Shown here: piece after piece, positions 27,500 to 36,008 of the stretch
Numbering within the stretch: the first letter of the stretch is position 1
Layout of the letters: the number at the start of each line of letters is the position of its first letter
Source of the DNA: Aureimonas psammosilenae
GTDB taxonomy: Bacteria > Pseudomonadota > Alphaproteobacteria > Rhizobiales > Rhizobiaceae
NCBI RefSeq assembly: GCF_009176975.1
Contig: NZ_WEZG01000001.1
Span: 682,001 to 746,000 of the forward strand
Direction of reading: 5' to 3'
Length of the DNA: 64,000 nucleotides
Program-made: the position numbers and the translations under genes
Notes under the pieces: model-generated
Seen by the model: only the letters and a program-made list of their open reading frames with translations
What the model was told of the DNA's origin: nothing
The model's database searches: none

Positions 27500-28393
27500 T
27501 TATCGCGTCGCCACGAAAATCCAGCCCTCCACCGGCTCGCCGCGATCCTCGCGCAAGTCGACCTTGCCGCGATGGAGAAGGTCGAAACCGGCTTCTTCCA
27601 GAAGCATCGCCACCGCATCGCCCGAATGGGCGTAGCGCATGGTTTCGCGTAAGGCGTAAGGCTCGGGCCCCGTATGGGCTTCCACCGTGAAGGCGAGGAG
27701 GCCGTTTGTGGCAAGCCAAATGTGCGCCTTGACGAAAACCGGGGCGAGGTCGCCGACATAGTTCAGGACATCGGCCGCCGAAACGAGATCGAAGCTGCCG
27801 GTTGGCGCGTCGAAGCCGAGAATGTCGGCCTCGTGCAACTCGTCATAGACGTTCTTTGCCCGCGCCTTCGCCAGCATCTTCGGCGAAAGGTCGAGGCCGA
27901 CGAGGCGTTCGGCGCGAGGGCGCAGCAACTCGCCCATGAGACCCGTGCCGCAGCCGAGATCGAGCGCGGCCGCGAACCGGCTGGCAGGAAGGGCGTCGAG
28001 CAGGAGTTCGGGCGCGCGGTAATGCAGCTTGTCGCGCAACTGGCGCTCGAAGCGGTCGGCATATTGGTCGAAGAGACCGCGCACGAAGGGGGCGGGGAGG
28101 GTGCCCGGCAGATCGCCGAGGCCCATCGCGGCGAGCTTGGCGCGGGCGCCGAGGGAGTCGTTCTCGTCCAGTGATGCTGCGCGGCTGAGGGCTTCTCCCG
28201 CGGCCTCCCGCTCGCCTGCCTTGTCGAGATAATTGCCGAGCGCCGCCCAGCCGGCGGCCCATTCCGGCGCGAGTTCGAGGGCTTGGCGCATCAGATCGGC
28301 GGCGGCCGCGAAGTCGCCGTCCTCGGCATAGCCCTTGGCATAGTCGGCGCGGCGCGCGGCCTGGGGATCGAGGGGAATGTTGCCTGTCTGCAT
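27500..28393 (-). CDS. TPR-containing SAM-dependent methyltransferase
   Basis: A 297-residue protein with tetratricopeptide-like helices at about 15-90 (AEDGDFAAAADLMRQALELAPEWAAGW) and a class I methyltransferase domain from about 130. The S-adenosylmethionine motif I is LDLGCGTGLMGELL (about 142-155), followed by LVGLDLSPKMLAKA and FDLVSAADVLNYVGDL. Substrate unknown; the TPR part suggests a protein substrate or partner. It starts at ATG 28393, and the divergent SDR gene starts 141 bases away. Confidence 0.87.
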   Translation of the reverse strand: MQTGNIPLDPQAARRADYAKGYAEDGDFAAAADLMRQALELAPEWAAGWAALGNYLDKAGEREAAGEALSRAASLDENDSLGARAKLAAMGLGDLPGTLPAPFVRGLFDQYADRFERQLRDKLHYRAPELLLDALPASRFAAALDLGCGTGLMGELLRPRAERLVGLDLSPKMLAKARAKNVYDELHEADILGFDAPTGSFDLVSAADVLNYVGDLAPVFVKAHIWLATNGLLAFTVEAHTGPEPYALRETMRYAHSGDAVAMLLEEAGFDLLHRGKVDLREDRGEPVEGWIFVATR

Positions 28394-28534
28394 GGGGATC
28401 GCCTATGCGCGCCGCAGCGTTGCCTGACAAGCGCCGGCGCGCCGATCTTTCCCGATGCCGGATGGCTCATATGTTCCGCCCATCGAACACGCCGCCGGAT
28501 GCGGCGGTTTCCATGCGAAGCGGGACGAAGAGCC

Positions 28535-29323
28535 ATGCGGATCTCCGGCAACACCATTCTCGTCACGGGCGGCAATTCCGGCATCGGCCGTGCCTTCGCC
28601 GAGGAGTTCCATCGTCGCGGCAACAAGGTGATCGTCTCCGGCCGCAATAAGGAAACGCTGGACGAGGTGGCGAAGGCTACGCCCGGCATCGAGGCGATCC
28701 GCCTCGACATCGCGGACGGCGCGTCGATTTCCACCTTCGCCAAGGACCTCCTCCAGCGCTTCCCCGAACTCGATACGGTCGTCCACATGGCGGGCATCAT
28801 GCAAAACGAGAAGTTCGGTGCAGGCTCCACGCTGGAGGCCGCCGAGGCGACGATCGCGACCAACCTCCTCGGCCCCATCCGCCTGAGCGACGCGCTCCTC
28901 CCCCATCTTCTGTCGCGTCCTCGCGCGGCGATCCTCACCGTCACCTCGGGCCTTGCCTATCTGCCGCTCGCGATGACGCCGACCTATTGCGCGACGAAGG
29001 CGGCGATCCATTCATGGACCGAGAGCCTGCGCTACCAGTTGCGGGACCGTCCGGTGGACGTGATCGAGATCGTGCCCCCCTATGTGCGGACGGGCCTGAT
29101 GGGTGAGCGGCAGGCGCAGGACCCGAACGCGATGCCGTTGGAGGCCTATGTCGCCGAAACCTTCCAGATTTTGGAAAAGGAGCCGGACGCCAAGGAGATC
29201 CTCGTGGAAGCGGTGAAGCCGCTGCGGTTCGCGCAGGCCAATGGCGACTACGACGCCTTCTTCCTGAAGCGGAACGAGGCGATGATGGCGGCGCGCAGGG
29301 CGGAATGGGACAAGATCGGCTAG
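28535..29323 (+). CDS. Short-chain dehydrogenase/reductase (DltE-like)
   Basis: A 262-residue classical SDR. The cofactor motif is TGGNSGIGRAFAEEF (TGxxxGxG, about residues 11-18), NAG-equivalent is VVHMAGIM, and the active-site Ser and Tyr-x-x-x-Lys appear in LTVTSGLAYLPLAMTPTYCATKAA. The overall pattern, with PPYVRTGLMGE, matches DltE-like oxidoreductases. The true substrate is unknown. ATG 28535 is chosen for the usual short N-terminus. The MBL exonuclease gene begins 12 bases after its stop, so they are probably co-transcribed. Confidence 0.88.
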   Translation: MRISGNTILVTGGNSGIGRAFAEEFHRRGNKVIVSGRNKETLDEVAKATPGIEAIRLDIADGASISTFAKDLLQRFPELDTVVHMAGIMQNEKFGAGSTLEAAEATIATNLLGPIRLSDALLPHLLSRPRAAILTVTSGLAYLPLAMTPTYCATKAAIHSWTESLRYQLRDRPVDVIEIVPPYVRTGLMGERQAQDPNAMPLEAYVAETFQILEKEPDAKEILVEAVKPLRFAQANGDYDAFFLKRNEAMMAARRAEWDKIG

Positions 29324-29335
29324 ACCCCAAAACTC

Positions 29336-30349
29336 ATGCCGCGTTTCGAGGACCTTCTTCGCCCGACGCCCAAGGGGCTCTACTGCCCGCCCGGCGACTT
29401 CTATATCGACCCGGTGCGGCCGGTGGAGCGGGCGCTCGTCACCCATGGCCATGCCGACCACGCGAGGCCCGGCAACGAGAGCGTTCTGGCGACGAGCCAG
29501 ACGCTCGACATCATGGCGATCCGTTATGGCGAGGAGTTCTGCCAACGGCGGCAGGTGGCCGAGCTCGGCGAAGTGATCCGCATCGGCGAGGTGTCGGTGT
29601 CCTTCCATCCGGCCGGCCACGTTCTCGGCTCGGCGCAGATCGCGGTGGAGATGGGCGGCACGCGCATCGTCGCGTCGGGCGACTACAAGCGCCGGCTCGA
29701 TCCCACCTGCCTGCCCTTCGAGCCGGTGCCCTGCGACGTTTTCATCACGGAGGCGACCTTCGCGCTGCCGGTTTTCCGCCACCCGGATTCGTCGGAGGAA
29801 GTGCGTCGCCTCATCCATTCCACCGAGCAGTTTCCGGCGCGCGCCCATCTCGTCGGCGCTTATGCGCTCGGCAAGGCGCAGCGGGTGATCCGGCTCCTGC
29901 GCGACGAGGGTTACGACAAGCCGATCTTCATCCATGGTGCGCTGAAGAAGCTCTGCGACTATTACGAGACTCAAGGAATCGACCTCGGCGAGCTTCGCCC
30001 GGCGACGCGCGAAGGCGGGGCAAAGGCTGATTTCGCGGGCGCCATCGTCGTCGGCCCGCCCTCGGCCTTCGCCGACAAATGGGCGCGGCGCTTTCCCGAC
30101 CCCGTGTCGTGCTTCGCGTCCGGCTGGATGCGCGTGCGCCAAAGGGCGCGCCAGCGCGGCGTGGAACTGCCCTTGATCCTGTCGGACCATTGCGACTGGG
30201 ACGAGTTGACCGAGACCATCGACGAGCTTCGCCCGCAGGAAGTCTGGGTCACCCACGGGCGCGAGGAAGCGCTGGTGCGCTGGTGCGAGCTTCGCCAGAT
30301 CCGCGCCCGCCCGCTGCATCTCGTCGGCTACGAGGACGAGGCGGAATAG
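29336..30349 (+). CDS. Ligase-associated DNA damage response exonuclease (MBL fold)
   Basis: A 337-residue metallo-beta-lactamase/beta-CASP-like protein. The zinc motif is HGHADHA (about residue 37-43), followed by FHPAGHVLGSAQI, ASGDYKRR and the C-terminal LSDHCDWDELTETI. Length and motifs match TIGR04122, the exonuclease of the ligase-associated DNA damage response, which trims DNA ends for an ATP-dependent ligase. In relatives the ligase gene follows directly; here the next gene is an antiporter on the other strand with its stop two bases away, so the ligase is missing from its normal site. Confidence 0.9.
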   Translation: MPRFEDLLRPTPKGLYCPPGDFYIDPVRPVERALVTHGHADHARPGNESVLATSQTLDIMAIRYGEEFCQRRQVAELGEVIRIGEVSVSFHPAGHVLGSAQIAVEMGGTRIVASGDYKRRLDPTCLPFEPVPCDVFITEATFALPVFRHPDSSEEVRRLIHSTEQFPARAHLVGAYALGKAQRVIRLLRDEGYDKPIFIHGALKKLCDYYETQGIDLGELRPATREGGAKADFAGAIVVGPPSAFADKWARRFPDPVSCFASGWMRVRQRARQRGVELPLILSDHCDWDELTETIDELRPQEVWVTHGREEALVRWCELRQIRARPLHLVGYEDEAE

Positions 30350-30351
30350 CC

Positions 30352-32223
30352 TTATCCCGGCCGTGCCAGATCGCTTTCCATGTTGGCCGGCACACCCGTT
30401 TGGTCGGCGGACGCCTTTTCGGGCGCGGCCGTGGCCGGTTTCTCGCGCCGCAGATGCCGCCACCAGCCGCGGATGCTGAGGAAGAGCGGGATTTCCGGTG
30501 CCCTGGCGGGTTCGGGATCGAGGGCGAGGCCGAGTTCGGTGATCGTGCCGTCGTCGGCCGTGTCGCGCACGATGAGTTCGATGGGGCCGATCGGCAGGCG
30601 GTCGCCATATTCCGCCCGGCCGCCGAGACGCTCGGTCATGTATTCGCCGATCGGGCGGTCGCACGCCTTCTCGTCCACCTCGATATCGTAGGCGGCGGCG
30701 AGAAAGCGCATGGGGCGCTTGGGGTCGACTGGAAAATCGCCGAAGAACTCGGTGTCCTCAGGTTCCAGTTCAACCGGGCTGGCGAAAAGCCGGTCGAGAA
30801 GGCGCGGATAGCGCGAATGGATGAACAGATAAACGTAGTCGTTCGCCTGAAGCCTTCCTGCATATTGGAAGCGCATGGACTGACCGTTGCGGATGATGAG
30901 CGACGGGCGCGCCCAGCGCGGCAGGCGCTGCCCGAGCGTCACGGGGCTGCCCGCCACCACGCGGTAGGACAGAAGCTCGTGATTGGCCGCGCCCGGAAGC
31001 TCCAGTTCGACCTTCTCCACCGGGCCGATCTTCTTCGGCACGATCAGGGATAGGCGGCGCGCCACGAAGCCGATGGTCCAGCCCTGCAGGAGAAGCGAGG
31101 CGATGACCACGATAAAGGCGGTGTTGAACAGAACGCGGTTCTGGTCGAGATCGCTGATGAGCGGCACGATGGCGAGAAGGATCGAGACCGAACCGCGAAG
31201 GCCGACCCATGAGATGAAGGCGGCTTCGCGCGAGGAGAAGTCGAAAGGCAACATGCAGAACCACACCGCCACCGGCCGCGCGACGAAGATGAGCACGAAG
31301 GCCAGCGCCAAGGCGGGGAGGGCGATCTCGCCGAATTGCGAGGGCGTCGCCAGAAGCCCGAGCACGAGGAACATGATGATCTGCGCGAGCCAGGTGACGC
31401 CGTCGGTGAACTGGCGCAGAGTCGGGCCGGAGCGGATGCGGCTGTTGCCGACCACAAGGCCCGCGACATAGGTCGCGAGGAACCCGCTGCCGTCCACGAC
31501 GCCCGTCGCCGCGAAAAGCAGAAGCGCGAGCGTCAGCGTGAAGATCGGCACGAGACCGCGCTCCAGCTTCAGGCGGTTGAGCAGCCAGCCGATCACCCAG
31601 CCGCCGGCGAGCCCCGCCACGAGGCCGAGCCCCATCTGGCGAAGGAAAAGCACGAGGACATGGTAGTCGATGGCCCCGGCATCGCCGCCTTCGCGCAGGA
31701 TTTCCACGAGGGTGATAGTGAGGAAGATCGCCATCGGATCGTTCGATCCCGATTCCACTTCCAGCGTCGAGCGCACCCGGTCGCGCACGTTGATGCCGCC
31801 GATGCGCAGGAGAAAAAACACGGCGGCCGCGTCCGTGGAGCCGACGATGGCGCCGAGAAGCACGCCCTTCAGCATCGACACGCCGAGAATGTAATGCGCG
31901 GCGAGGCCGAAGATGGCGGCGGTGATGGGAACGCCGAGGGTCGCCAGCGTCAAAGCCGGTCCGGCCGACTGCCGGAAGGCCGCGAAGGGCGTGCCGATGC
32001 CGGAATCGAAGAGGATGATGGCGAGCGCCACCGAGCCGATGAAATAAGCGAGGCCCGCATTGTCGAAATGGAGGCCGAGCCCGTCCTCGCCGGCAAGAAG
32101 GCCGACGCCCAGGAACAACAACAGAAGGGGCGCGCCGAAGCGGGCCGCCAGCAAGCTGGAAAAGGCAGCCACCAGCACGAGGATCGTGCCGATCAGGATG
32201 CCGAGATACATGGATTCCAGCAT
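30352..32223 (-). CDS. Potassium/proton antiporter (CvrA/NhaP2-type, CPA1)
   Basis: A 623-residue antiporter. The first 400 residues hold about 12 membrane segments with CPA1 features (GVGLLAGEDGLG, SVALAIILFDSGI, GSTDAAAVFFLLR and SGSNDPMAIFLTITLVEI with the conserved Asp-Asp-like pair region, GLRGSVSILLAIVPL). The C-terminal cytoplasmic part contains a TrkA-C/RCK-like domain and further regulatory sequence to residue 620, as in the NhaP2/CvrA family, which exchanges K+ for H+. ATG 32223 (MLESMYLG) is preferred over upstream 32280 because family members begin directly with the first helix. Convergent with the exonuclease gene. Confidence 0.88.
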   Translation of the reverse strand: MLESMYLGILIGTILVLVAAFSSLLAARFGAPLLLLFLGVGLLAGEDGLGLHFDNAGLAYFIGSVALAIILFDSGIGTPFAAFRQSAGPALTLATLGVPITAAIFGLAAHYILGVSMLKGVLLGAIVGSTDAAAVFFLLRIGGINVRDRVRSTLEVESGSNDPMAIFLTITLVEILREGGDAGAIDYHVLVLFLRQMGLGLVAGLAGGWVIGWLLNRLKLERGLVPIFTLTLALLLFAATGVVDGSGFLATYVAGLVVGNSRIRSGPTLRQFTDGVTWLAQIIMFLVLGLLATPSQFGEIALPALALAFVLIFVARPVAVWFCMLPFDFSSREAAFISWVGLRGSVSILLAIVPLISDLDQNRVLFNTAFIVVIASLLLQGWTIGFVARRLSLIVPKKIGPVEKVELELPGAANHELLSYRVVAGSPVTLGQRLPRWARPSLIIRNGQSMRFQYAGRLQANDYVYLFIHSRYPRLLDRLFASPVELEPEDTEFFGDFPVDPKRPMRFLAAAYDIEVDEKACDRPIGEYMTERLGGRAEYGDRLPIGPIELIVRDTADDGTITELGLALDPEPARAPEIPLFLSIRGWWRHLRREKPATAAPEKASADQTGVPANMESDLARPG

Positions 32224-32355
32224 GTTGTTCCGCGTCGCCCCTTCGAAGCCATCCCGCCATGGCCCCTTCGACGGAATCACTCAACCGTCAGGATGGTTTC
32301 GTCGAAAGGCAGTCGGGCGGAATGGAGGCGGCGAACGGAAAAACCGCGCGGGCGC

Positions 32356-32922
32356 TCAGATGCGCTGGAAGAGCGTCGGATAATCCAGAACGAGGCCGTC
32401 CTCGTCGAGCGGCAACTCGGCCGTGAAGGAACGGTCGGACGCCTCGTAGCGGTAGAGCCTGCCGTCCTCGATGGCGGTGTAACGCTGGCGGTCGACGCGC
32501 GGGCTGAACGTGTCGAAGGGCACGTAGACCATCGCGAGTTCCTGAGGACCGTGCTCGACCAGGAGCCCGCGGCGACGGATCGGCAGGGTGTTGGTGAAGG
32601 GCGTCGCGGCCAGATCGATATCGACGCAGCCGTCGAAGGCGGGGAGGGGCTGGTTCTGATTGTCGAGCCAGCGGCCGGGTTCCGGCGAGCGCATGAGGAT
32701 GCCGCGCCCGTCCGCCGAACTCACCCCGAATTCCACGGTGCGCCAGTTCTCATCGAGAAGCACGAGGTAGCGCACCCCGTAGTGCACGCCGCCGCGCTCT
32801 CCGATGACGGCGGCGCTCGCCATGACTCCGCCCGGCACGGGGCGGAGGTCGAGATGTTCCAGCCCCTCGGCCTCGACCGAACGCCAGCGGACGGTGCGGG
32901 GCTGGAGGGGCCGGAAGCTCAT
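32356..32922 (-). CDS. Putative glycolipid-binding protein (DUF1089)
   Basis: A 188-residue soluble protein without signal peptide, matching the DUF1089 / Glycolipid_bind family, whose solved members bind lipid in a beta-barrel. Visible family features are WRSVEAEGLEHLDL at the start, YLVLLDENWRTVEFGV and PRRRGLLVEHGPQELAMVYVPF-like strands (here PIRRRGLLVEHGP). It follows gap on the same strand with a 4-base gap between the start of this gene and the gap stop, so the two are likely co-transcribed. The physiological role is unknown. Confidence 0.8.
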   Translation of the reverse strand: MSFRPLQPRTVRWRSVEAEGLEHLDLRPVPGGVMASAAVIGERGGVHYGVRYLVLLDENWRTVEFGVSSADGRGILMRSPEPGRWLDNQNQPLPAFDGCVDIDLAATPFTNTLPIRRRGLLVEHGPQELAMVYVPFDTFSPRVDRQRYTAIEDGRLYRYEASDRSFTAELPLDEDGLVLDYPTLFQRI

Positions 32923-32926
32923 GGCG

Positions 32927-33943
32927 TCAGGAAGCCTTCGCGAAGGCGACGGCCGTGTCGCACATGCGGTTCGAGAAGCCCCACTCGTTGTCGTACCAGG
33001 AGAGGATGCGCACGAAGTTGCCGTCCATAACCTTCACCTGGTCCATGTGGAAGACCGAGGAATGCGGGTCGTGGTTGAAGTCCGAGGAGACGTTCGGAGC
33101 GTCCGTGTAGCCGAGGATGCCCTTCAACGGGCCGTCGGCGGCGGCGCGAATGGCGTTCTGCACTTCCTCCACGGTGGTGTTGCGCTTGGACACGAACTTG
33201 AAGTCCACGACCGAAACGTTCGGCGTCGGCACGCGGATGGAAACGCCGTCGAGACGGCCTTTCAGTTCCGGCAGCACCAGCGCCACGGCCTTCGCCGCCC
33301 CGGTGGTGGTCGGGATCATGGACAAGGCCGCCGCACGGGCGCGGTAGAGGTCCTTGTGCATGGTGTCGAGCGTCGGCTGGTCGCCCGTATAGGAGTGGAT
33401 CGTCGTCATGAAGCCCTTGTCGATGCCGATGGCCTCGTGGAGGACCTTGGCGACCGGGGCAAGGCAGTTGGTGGTGCAGGATGCGTTGGAGATGATCTTG
33501 TCGTTGGCGTTCAGCGTGTCGTGGTTCACGCCGTAGACGATGGTCTTCTCGCCCTGGCTGGGGTTCGTCAGCGGGCCGGACACGAGCACCTTCTTGGCGC
33601 CGGCTTCCAGATGCAGACCCGCCTTGGCCGGATCGGTGAAGATGCCGGTGCATTCGAACACGATGTCGATGTTCTCGGCGCCCCAGGGCAGGTTCTTCGG
33701 GTCGCGCTCGGCATGGACCTTCATCGGGCCGCGGCCGACATCGATCGTGTCGCCTTCGACCTTCACCGGCCCCGGGAAGCGGCCATGCACCGAATCGAAG
33801 CGGATGAGATGGGCATTGGTTTCGACGGGGCCGAGATCGTTGATCGACACGACTTCGAGGTCGGTCCGGCCGGACTCGATGATGGCCCTGAGGACGTTGC
33901 GGCCGATGCGGCCGAAACCGTTGATTGCCACGCGCACAGTCAT
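32927..33943 (-). CDS. gap: Glyceraldehyde-3-phosphate dehydrogenase, type I
   Basis: A 338-residue GAPDH that converts glyceraldehyde-3-phosphate to 1,3-bisphosphoglycerate in the cytoplasm. The NAD motif is VAINGFGRIGRN at the start, the catalytic cysteine is in SNASCTTNCLAP (about 152) and the histidine in TIHSYTGDQ (about 179). ATG 33943 follows GAGGAG by nine bases. In many Hyphomicrobiales gap lies in a tkt-gap-pgk run; here tkt is missing from the divergent side and pgk from the downstream side, which is filled by a DUF1089 gene and a K+/H+ antiporter. Confidence 0.96.
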   Translation of the reverse strand: MTVRVAINGFGRIGRNVLRAIIESGRTDLEVVSINDLGPVETNAHLIRFDSVHGRFPGPVKVEGDTIDVGRGPMKVHAERDPKNLPWGAENIDIVFECTGIFTDPAKAGLHLEAGAKKVLVSGPLTNPSQGEKTIVYGVNHDTLNANDKIISNASCTTNCLAPVAKVLHEAIGIDKGFMTTIHSYTGDQPTLDTMHKDLYRARAAALSMIPTTTGAAKAVALVLPELKGRLDGVSIRVPTPNVSVVDFKFVSKRNTTVEEVQNAIRAAADGPLKGILGYTDAPNVSSDFNHDPHSSVFHMDQVKVMDGNFVRILSWYDNEWGFSNRMCDTAVAFAKAS

Positions 33944-34195
33944 TCTCGCATCTCCTCGAAGGGGCGATCGAATTTCGAAGCGGGCACGGCGAAGGCCGGC
34001 CATCGCGTGCCCGGTTCTAGCCGTTTTCGGCCGCGCGTAAAGCCGCCCCCAGCCTGGTTTTCGTTTCAAACCGGTTCGCAAGAACGGGGAGAGGTCGTGC
34101 CCGATGCGTTTGGCAGTTGAAAGCGGCCGGCAAATGCCGCAAGGCTCGGGCTCTTGCATCCGTTTCTTCGACCTCAACGCGAGGCTCGCCGCCGC

Positions 34196-34480
34196 ATGTC
34201 GTCCGACACATCCCTGCAAAAGGCCAATGCGAGGCTGGAAGCCTCGTTGAAGCGCCTGGAAGCCGCCATCGACGTGCAGTCGGAGCGCGAAGGCATCGTC
34301 AGCGGCGTGGAGGAGGAGATTCAGCGCATGACCGCCGATCGCGGCCGGCTGGCCGGCGATCTCGACGCGGCCCTAGTCAAGGCCGAGCGGCTGGAACACA
34401 CGAATCGCGAAGTTTCCCGTCGTCTCGTTTCCGCGATGGAAACGATCCGCAGCGTCCTCGAACGCCGAAAGGACGCCTGA
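34196..34480 (+). CDS. DUF4164 coiled-coil protein
   Basis: A 94-residue, almost wholly coiled-coil protein (TSLQKANARLEASLKRLEAAI ... TNREVSRRLVSAMETIRSVLE) of the DUF4164 family, which is regularly paired with zapA in alphaproteobacteria. Its stop overlaps the zapA start by one base (TGATG), so translation is coupled. A role as a division-ring accessory is inferred only from that pairing. ATG 34196 gives the usual family N-terminus; the ribosome site is a distant GAGG. Confidence 0.8.
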   Translation: MSSDTSLQKANARLEASLKRLEAAIDVQSEREGIVSGVEEEIQRMTADRGRLAGDLDAALVKAERLEHTNREVSRRLVSAMETIRSVLERRKDA

Positions 34481-34842
34481 TGCCGCAGGTCATCGTATCC
34501 ATCGACGGCAAGACCTTCCGCATGGCCTGCGCGGAAGGAGAGGAAGCCCATCTCACGGGCCTCGCGGCGGATGTCGACGCACGCGTCATCGAGCTTCGCA
34601 AGAGCTTCGGCGAGATCGGCGACCAGCGCCTTGTGGTCATGGCCGCCATCATGGCGACAGACGAACTGGCCGAACAACGCCGCCGCGTCGCCGCGCTCGA
34701 ACAAACGCTGGCCGAAACGGAGCGGGCGCGGCAGGACGCGATCCGCCGGGCGGAAGCGGGCGACGAGCGGCTGGTGGCCCATATCGACGCGATCTCGGAA
34801 GCGATCGAGCGCGCCACGTCCCGGCTCGACGGGCGCGGCTAA
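34480..34842 (+). CDS. zapA: Cell division protein ZapA
   Basis: A 120-residue ZapA, which bundles FtsZ filaments at mid-cell. The N-terminal globular part is MPQVIVSIDGKTFRMACAEG with the typical LAADVDARVIELR helix, and the C-terminal half is a long coiled coil (AEQRRRVAALEQTLAETERARQDA) for dimerisation. Its ATG overlaps the DUF4164 stop. The 6S RNA gene and the 5-formyltetrahydrofolate cyclo-ligase gene follow, the conserved zapA-ssrS-fau order. Confidence 0.92.
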   Translation: MPQVIVSIDGKTFRMACAEGEEAHLTGLAADVDARVIELRKSFGEIGDQRLVVMAAIMATDELAEQRRRVAALEQTLAETERARQDAIRRAEAGDERLVAHIDAISEAIERATSRLDGRG

Positions 34843-34907
34843 AAAGCTCGCGCGCCGATATTCCCGCATGGGGCTCTGGCGCCGACCGGCCGGGGGCCTT
34901 ATGTTCT

Positions 34908-35061
34908 GCCTCGGCGGGCTGCGCGGTGCGACAGGGATAACATATTCCCCGGGGCCTTACGCATCCCTGAGGGAGCTGTCCCTGACCTGGCCCGTGGGCC
35001 GGGACACACGGCGCCCACCTACTTTGTAGGTTCCCGGGATCGACATTCTCATCGGCCGAGG
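34908..35061 (+). ncRNA. ssrS: 6S RNA
   Basis: An untranslated stretch of about 154 bases between zapA and fau, the conserved location of 6S RNA, which mimics an open promoter and sequesters sigma-70 RNA polymerase in stationary phase. The ends pair (GCCTCGGC at 34908-34915 with GGCCGAGG near 35054-35061). The interior has the rhizobial 6S look, with GACAGGGATAACATATTCCC, CCCTGAGGGAGCTGTCCC and the GGCCCGTGGGCC helix. A TATGTT at 34900-34905 can be the -10. Exact ends are approximate. Confidence 0.85.
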
Positions 35062-35092
35062 TGGCTCGCCACTCCCTCGCAAAGCCAAGGTC

Positions 35093-35329
35093 TCACGGCC
35101 CGGTCTTGGGATCGCCGGGTTCGCTCGAGACGTTTTCCAGCGGTTCGCCTTCCGTTTCCATGGCCTCCAGGATCTTCTCTTCGATCAGGGCGTCCTCGCG
35201 GTCCAGCGCCTGCATGGCTTCCTGAATGACCTCGCTCGGCGAGGCATAGCGGCCGGACGCCATCCGTTCCTCCAGAAGCTCCTGTTGTTCTCCGAGGTCG
35301 ACGGTGACCTTCTTGTGCTCGGTCGTCAT
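35093..35329 (-). CDS. Orphan ParD-like antitoxin
   Basis: A 78-residue ParD-type ribbon-helix-helix protein: KVTVDLGEQQELLEERMASGRYASPSEVIQEAMQAL, with GRYASPSEVI as the signature. The C-terminal tail is acidic and short (EPLENVSSEPGDPKTGP). ATG 35329 is preceded by GGAG at eight bases. No toxin gene lies on either side: downstream on its strand is the 6S RNA gene and upstream is fau. It splits the normally contiguous ssrS-fau pair and is transcribed against both. It may be a relic of a lost ParDE module or a free-standing regulator. Confidence 0.8.
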   Translation of the reverse strand: MTTEHKKVTVDLGEQQELLEERMASGRYASPSEVIQEAMQALDREDALIEEKILEAMETEGEPLENVSSEPGDPKTGP

Positions 35330-35435
35330 GTCCGGTGCTCCATACCAACTTGCCAAGGCGGGTGCGAACCGGTCAGGATCGAAACCCGGCGGCATCGAGC
35401 GCGCTCGATCCACTGAACAATAAGGCAGGACGCGA

Positions 35436-36008
35436 ATGCCCGGTTCCCCTGACGTCAAGTCGCGGTTGAGGACGGAGGCGCTGGGGAGGCGCGACGCGAT
35501 GGGCGAGGCCGCCCGGATCGAGGCGGGGATGGCCATTGTGGCGCGCCTCGAAGGACTGCGCTTCAATGGCCCCATAGTTGCATCGGGCTACCTGCCCATT
35601 CACTCGGAGATCGATATCCGGCCATCCATGCAGCATTTGGCTCGGCGTGGCGCCCGTCTATGCCTGCCCGCGATCGTCAAAGGCGAACTCGAATTCCGCG
35701 AGTTCCGCGAAGGGGCGTCCTTGGAGCCACAGGGATTTGGTACCTATGCGCCGGGACCGCAGGAAGCCATCTTGAAACCCTGGCTCATGCTCGTGCCGCT
35801 CGCCGCCTTCGACCGGCGCTGCCACCGGATCGGCTATGGTCGCGGCTATTACGACCGCGCTATCGCCAAGCTGCGCGCGAAGGGACTGACCCCTTTGACG
35901 ATCGGCACCGCGTTTGCGGTTCAGGAAGTGGAGCGCGTGCCCGACGAGCCTCACGATGTCGCGCTTGATTTCATCGTGACGGAATCCGAAGTCCTCCGAA
36001 ACTCATGA
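35436..36008 (+). CDS. fau: 5-formyltetrahydrofolate cyclo-ligase
   Basis: A 190-residue enzyme converting 5-formyltetrahydrofolate to 5,10-methenyltetrahydrofolate with ATP. The conserved signature RIGYGRGYYDR is present (about residue 128), with VPLAAFDRRCHR before it. It lies downstream of 6S RNA, the standard place of this gene across bacteria. The last 38 bases overlap the 3' end of the convergent CAP-domain lipoprotein gene. Confidence 0.92.
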   Translation: MPGSPDVKSRLRTEALGRRDAMGEAARIEAGMAIVARLEGLRFNGPIVASGYLPIHSEIDIRPSMQHLARRGARLCLPAIVKGELEFREFREGASLEPQGFGTYAPGPQEAILKPWLMLVPLAAFDRRCHRIGYGRGYYDRAIAKLRAKGLTPLTIGTAFAVQEVERVPDEPHDVALDFIVTESEVLRNS

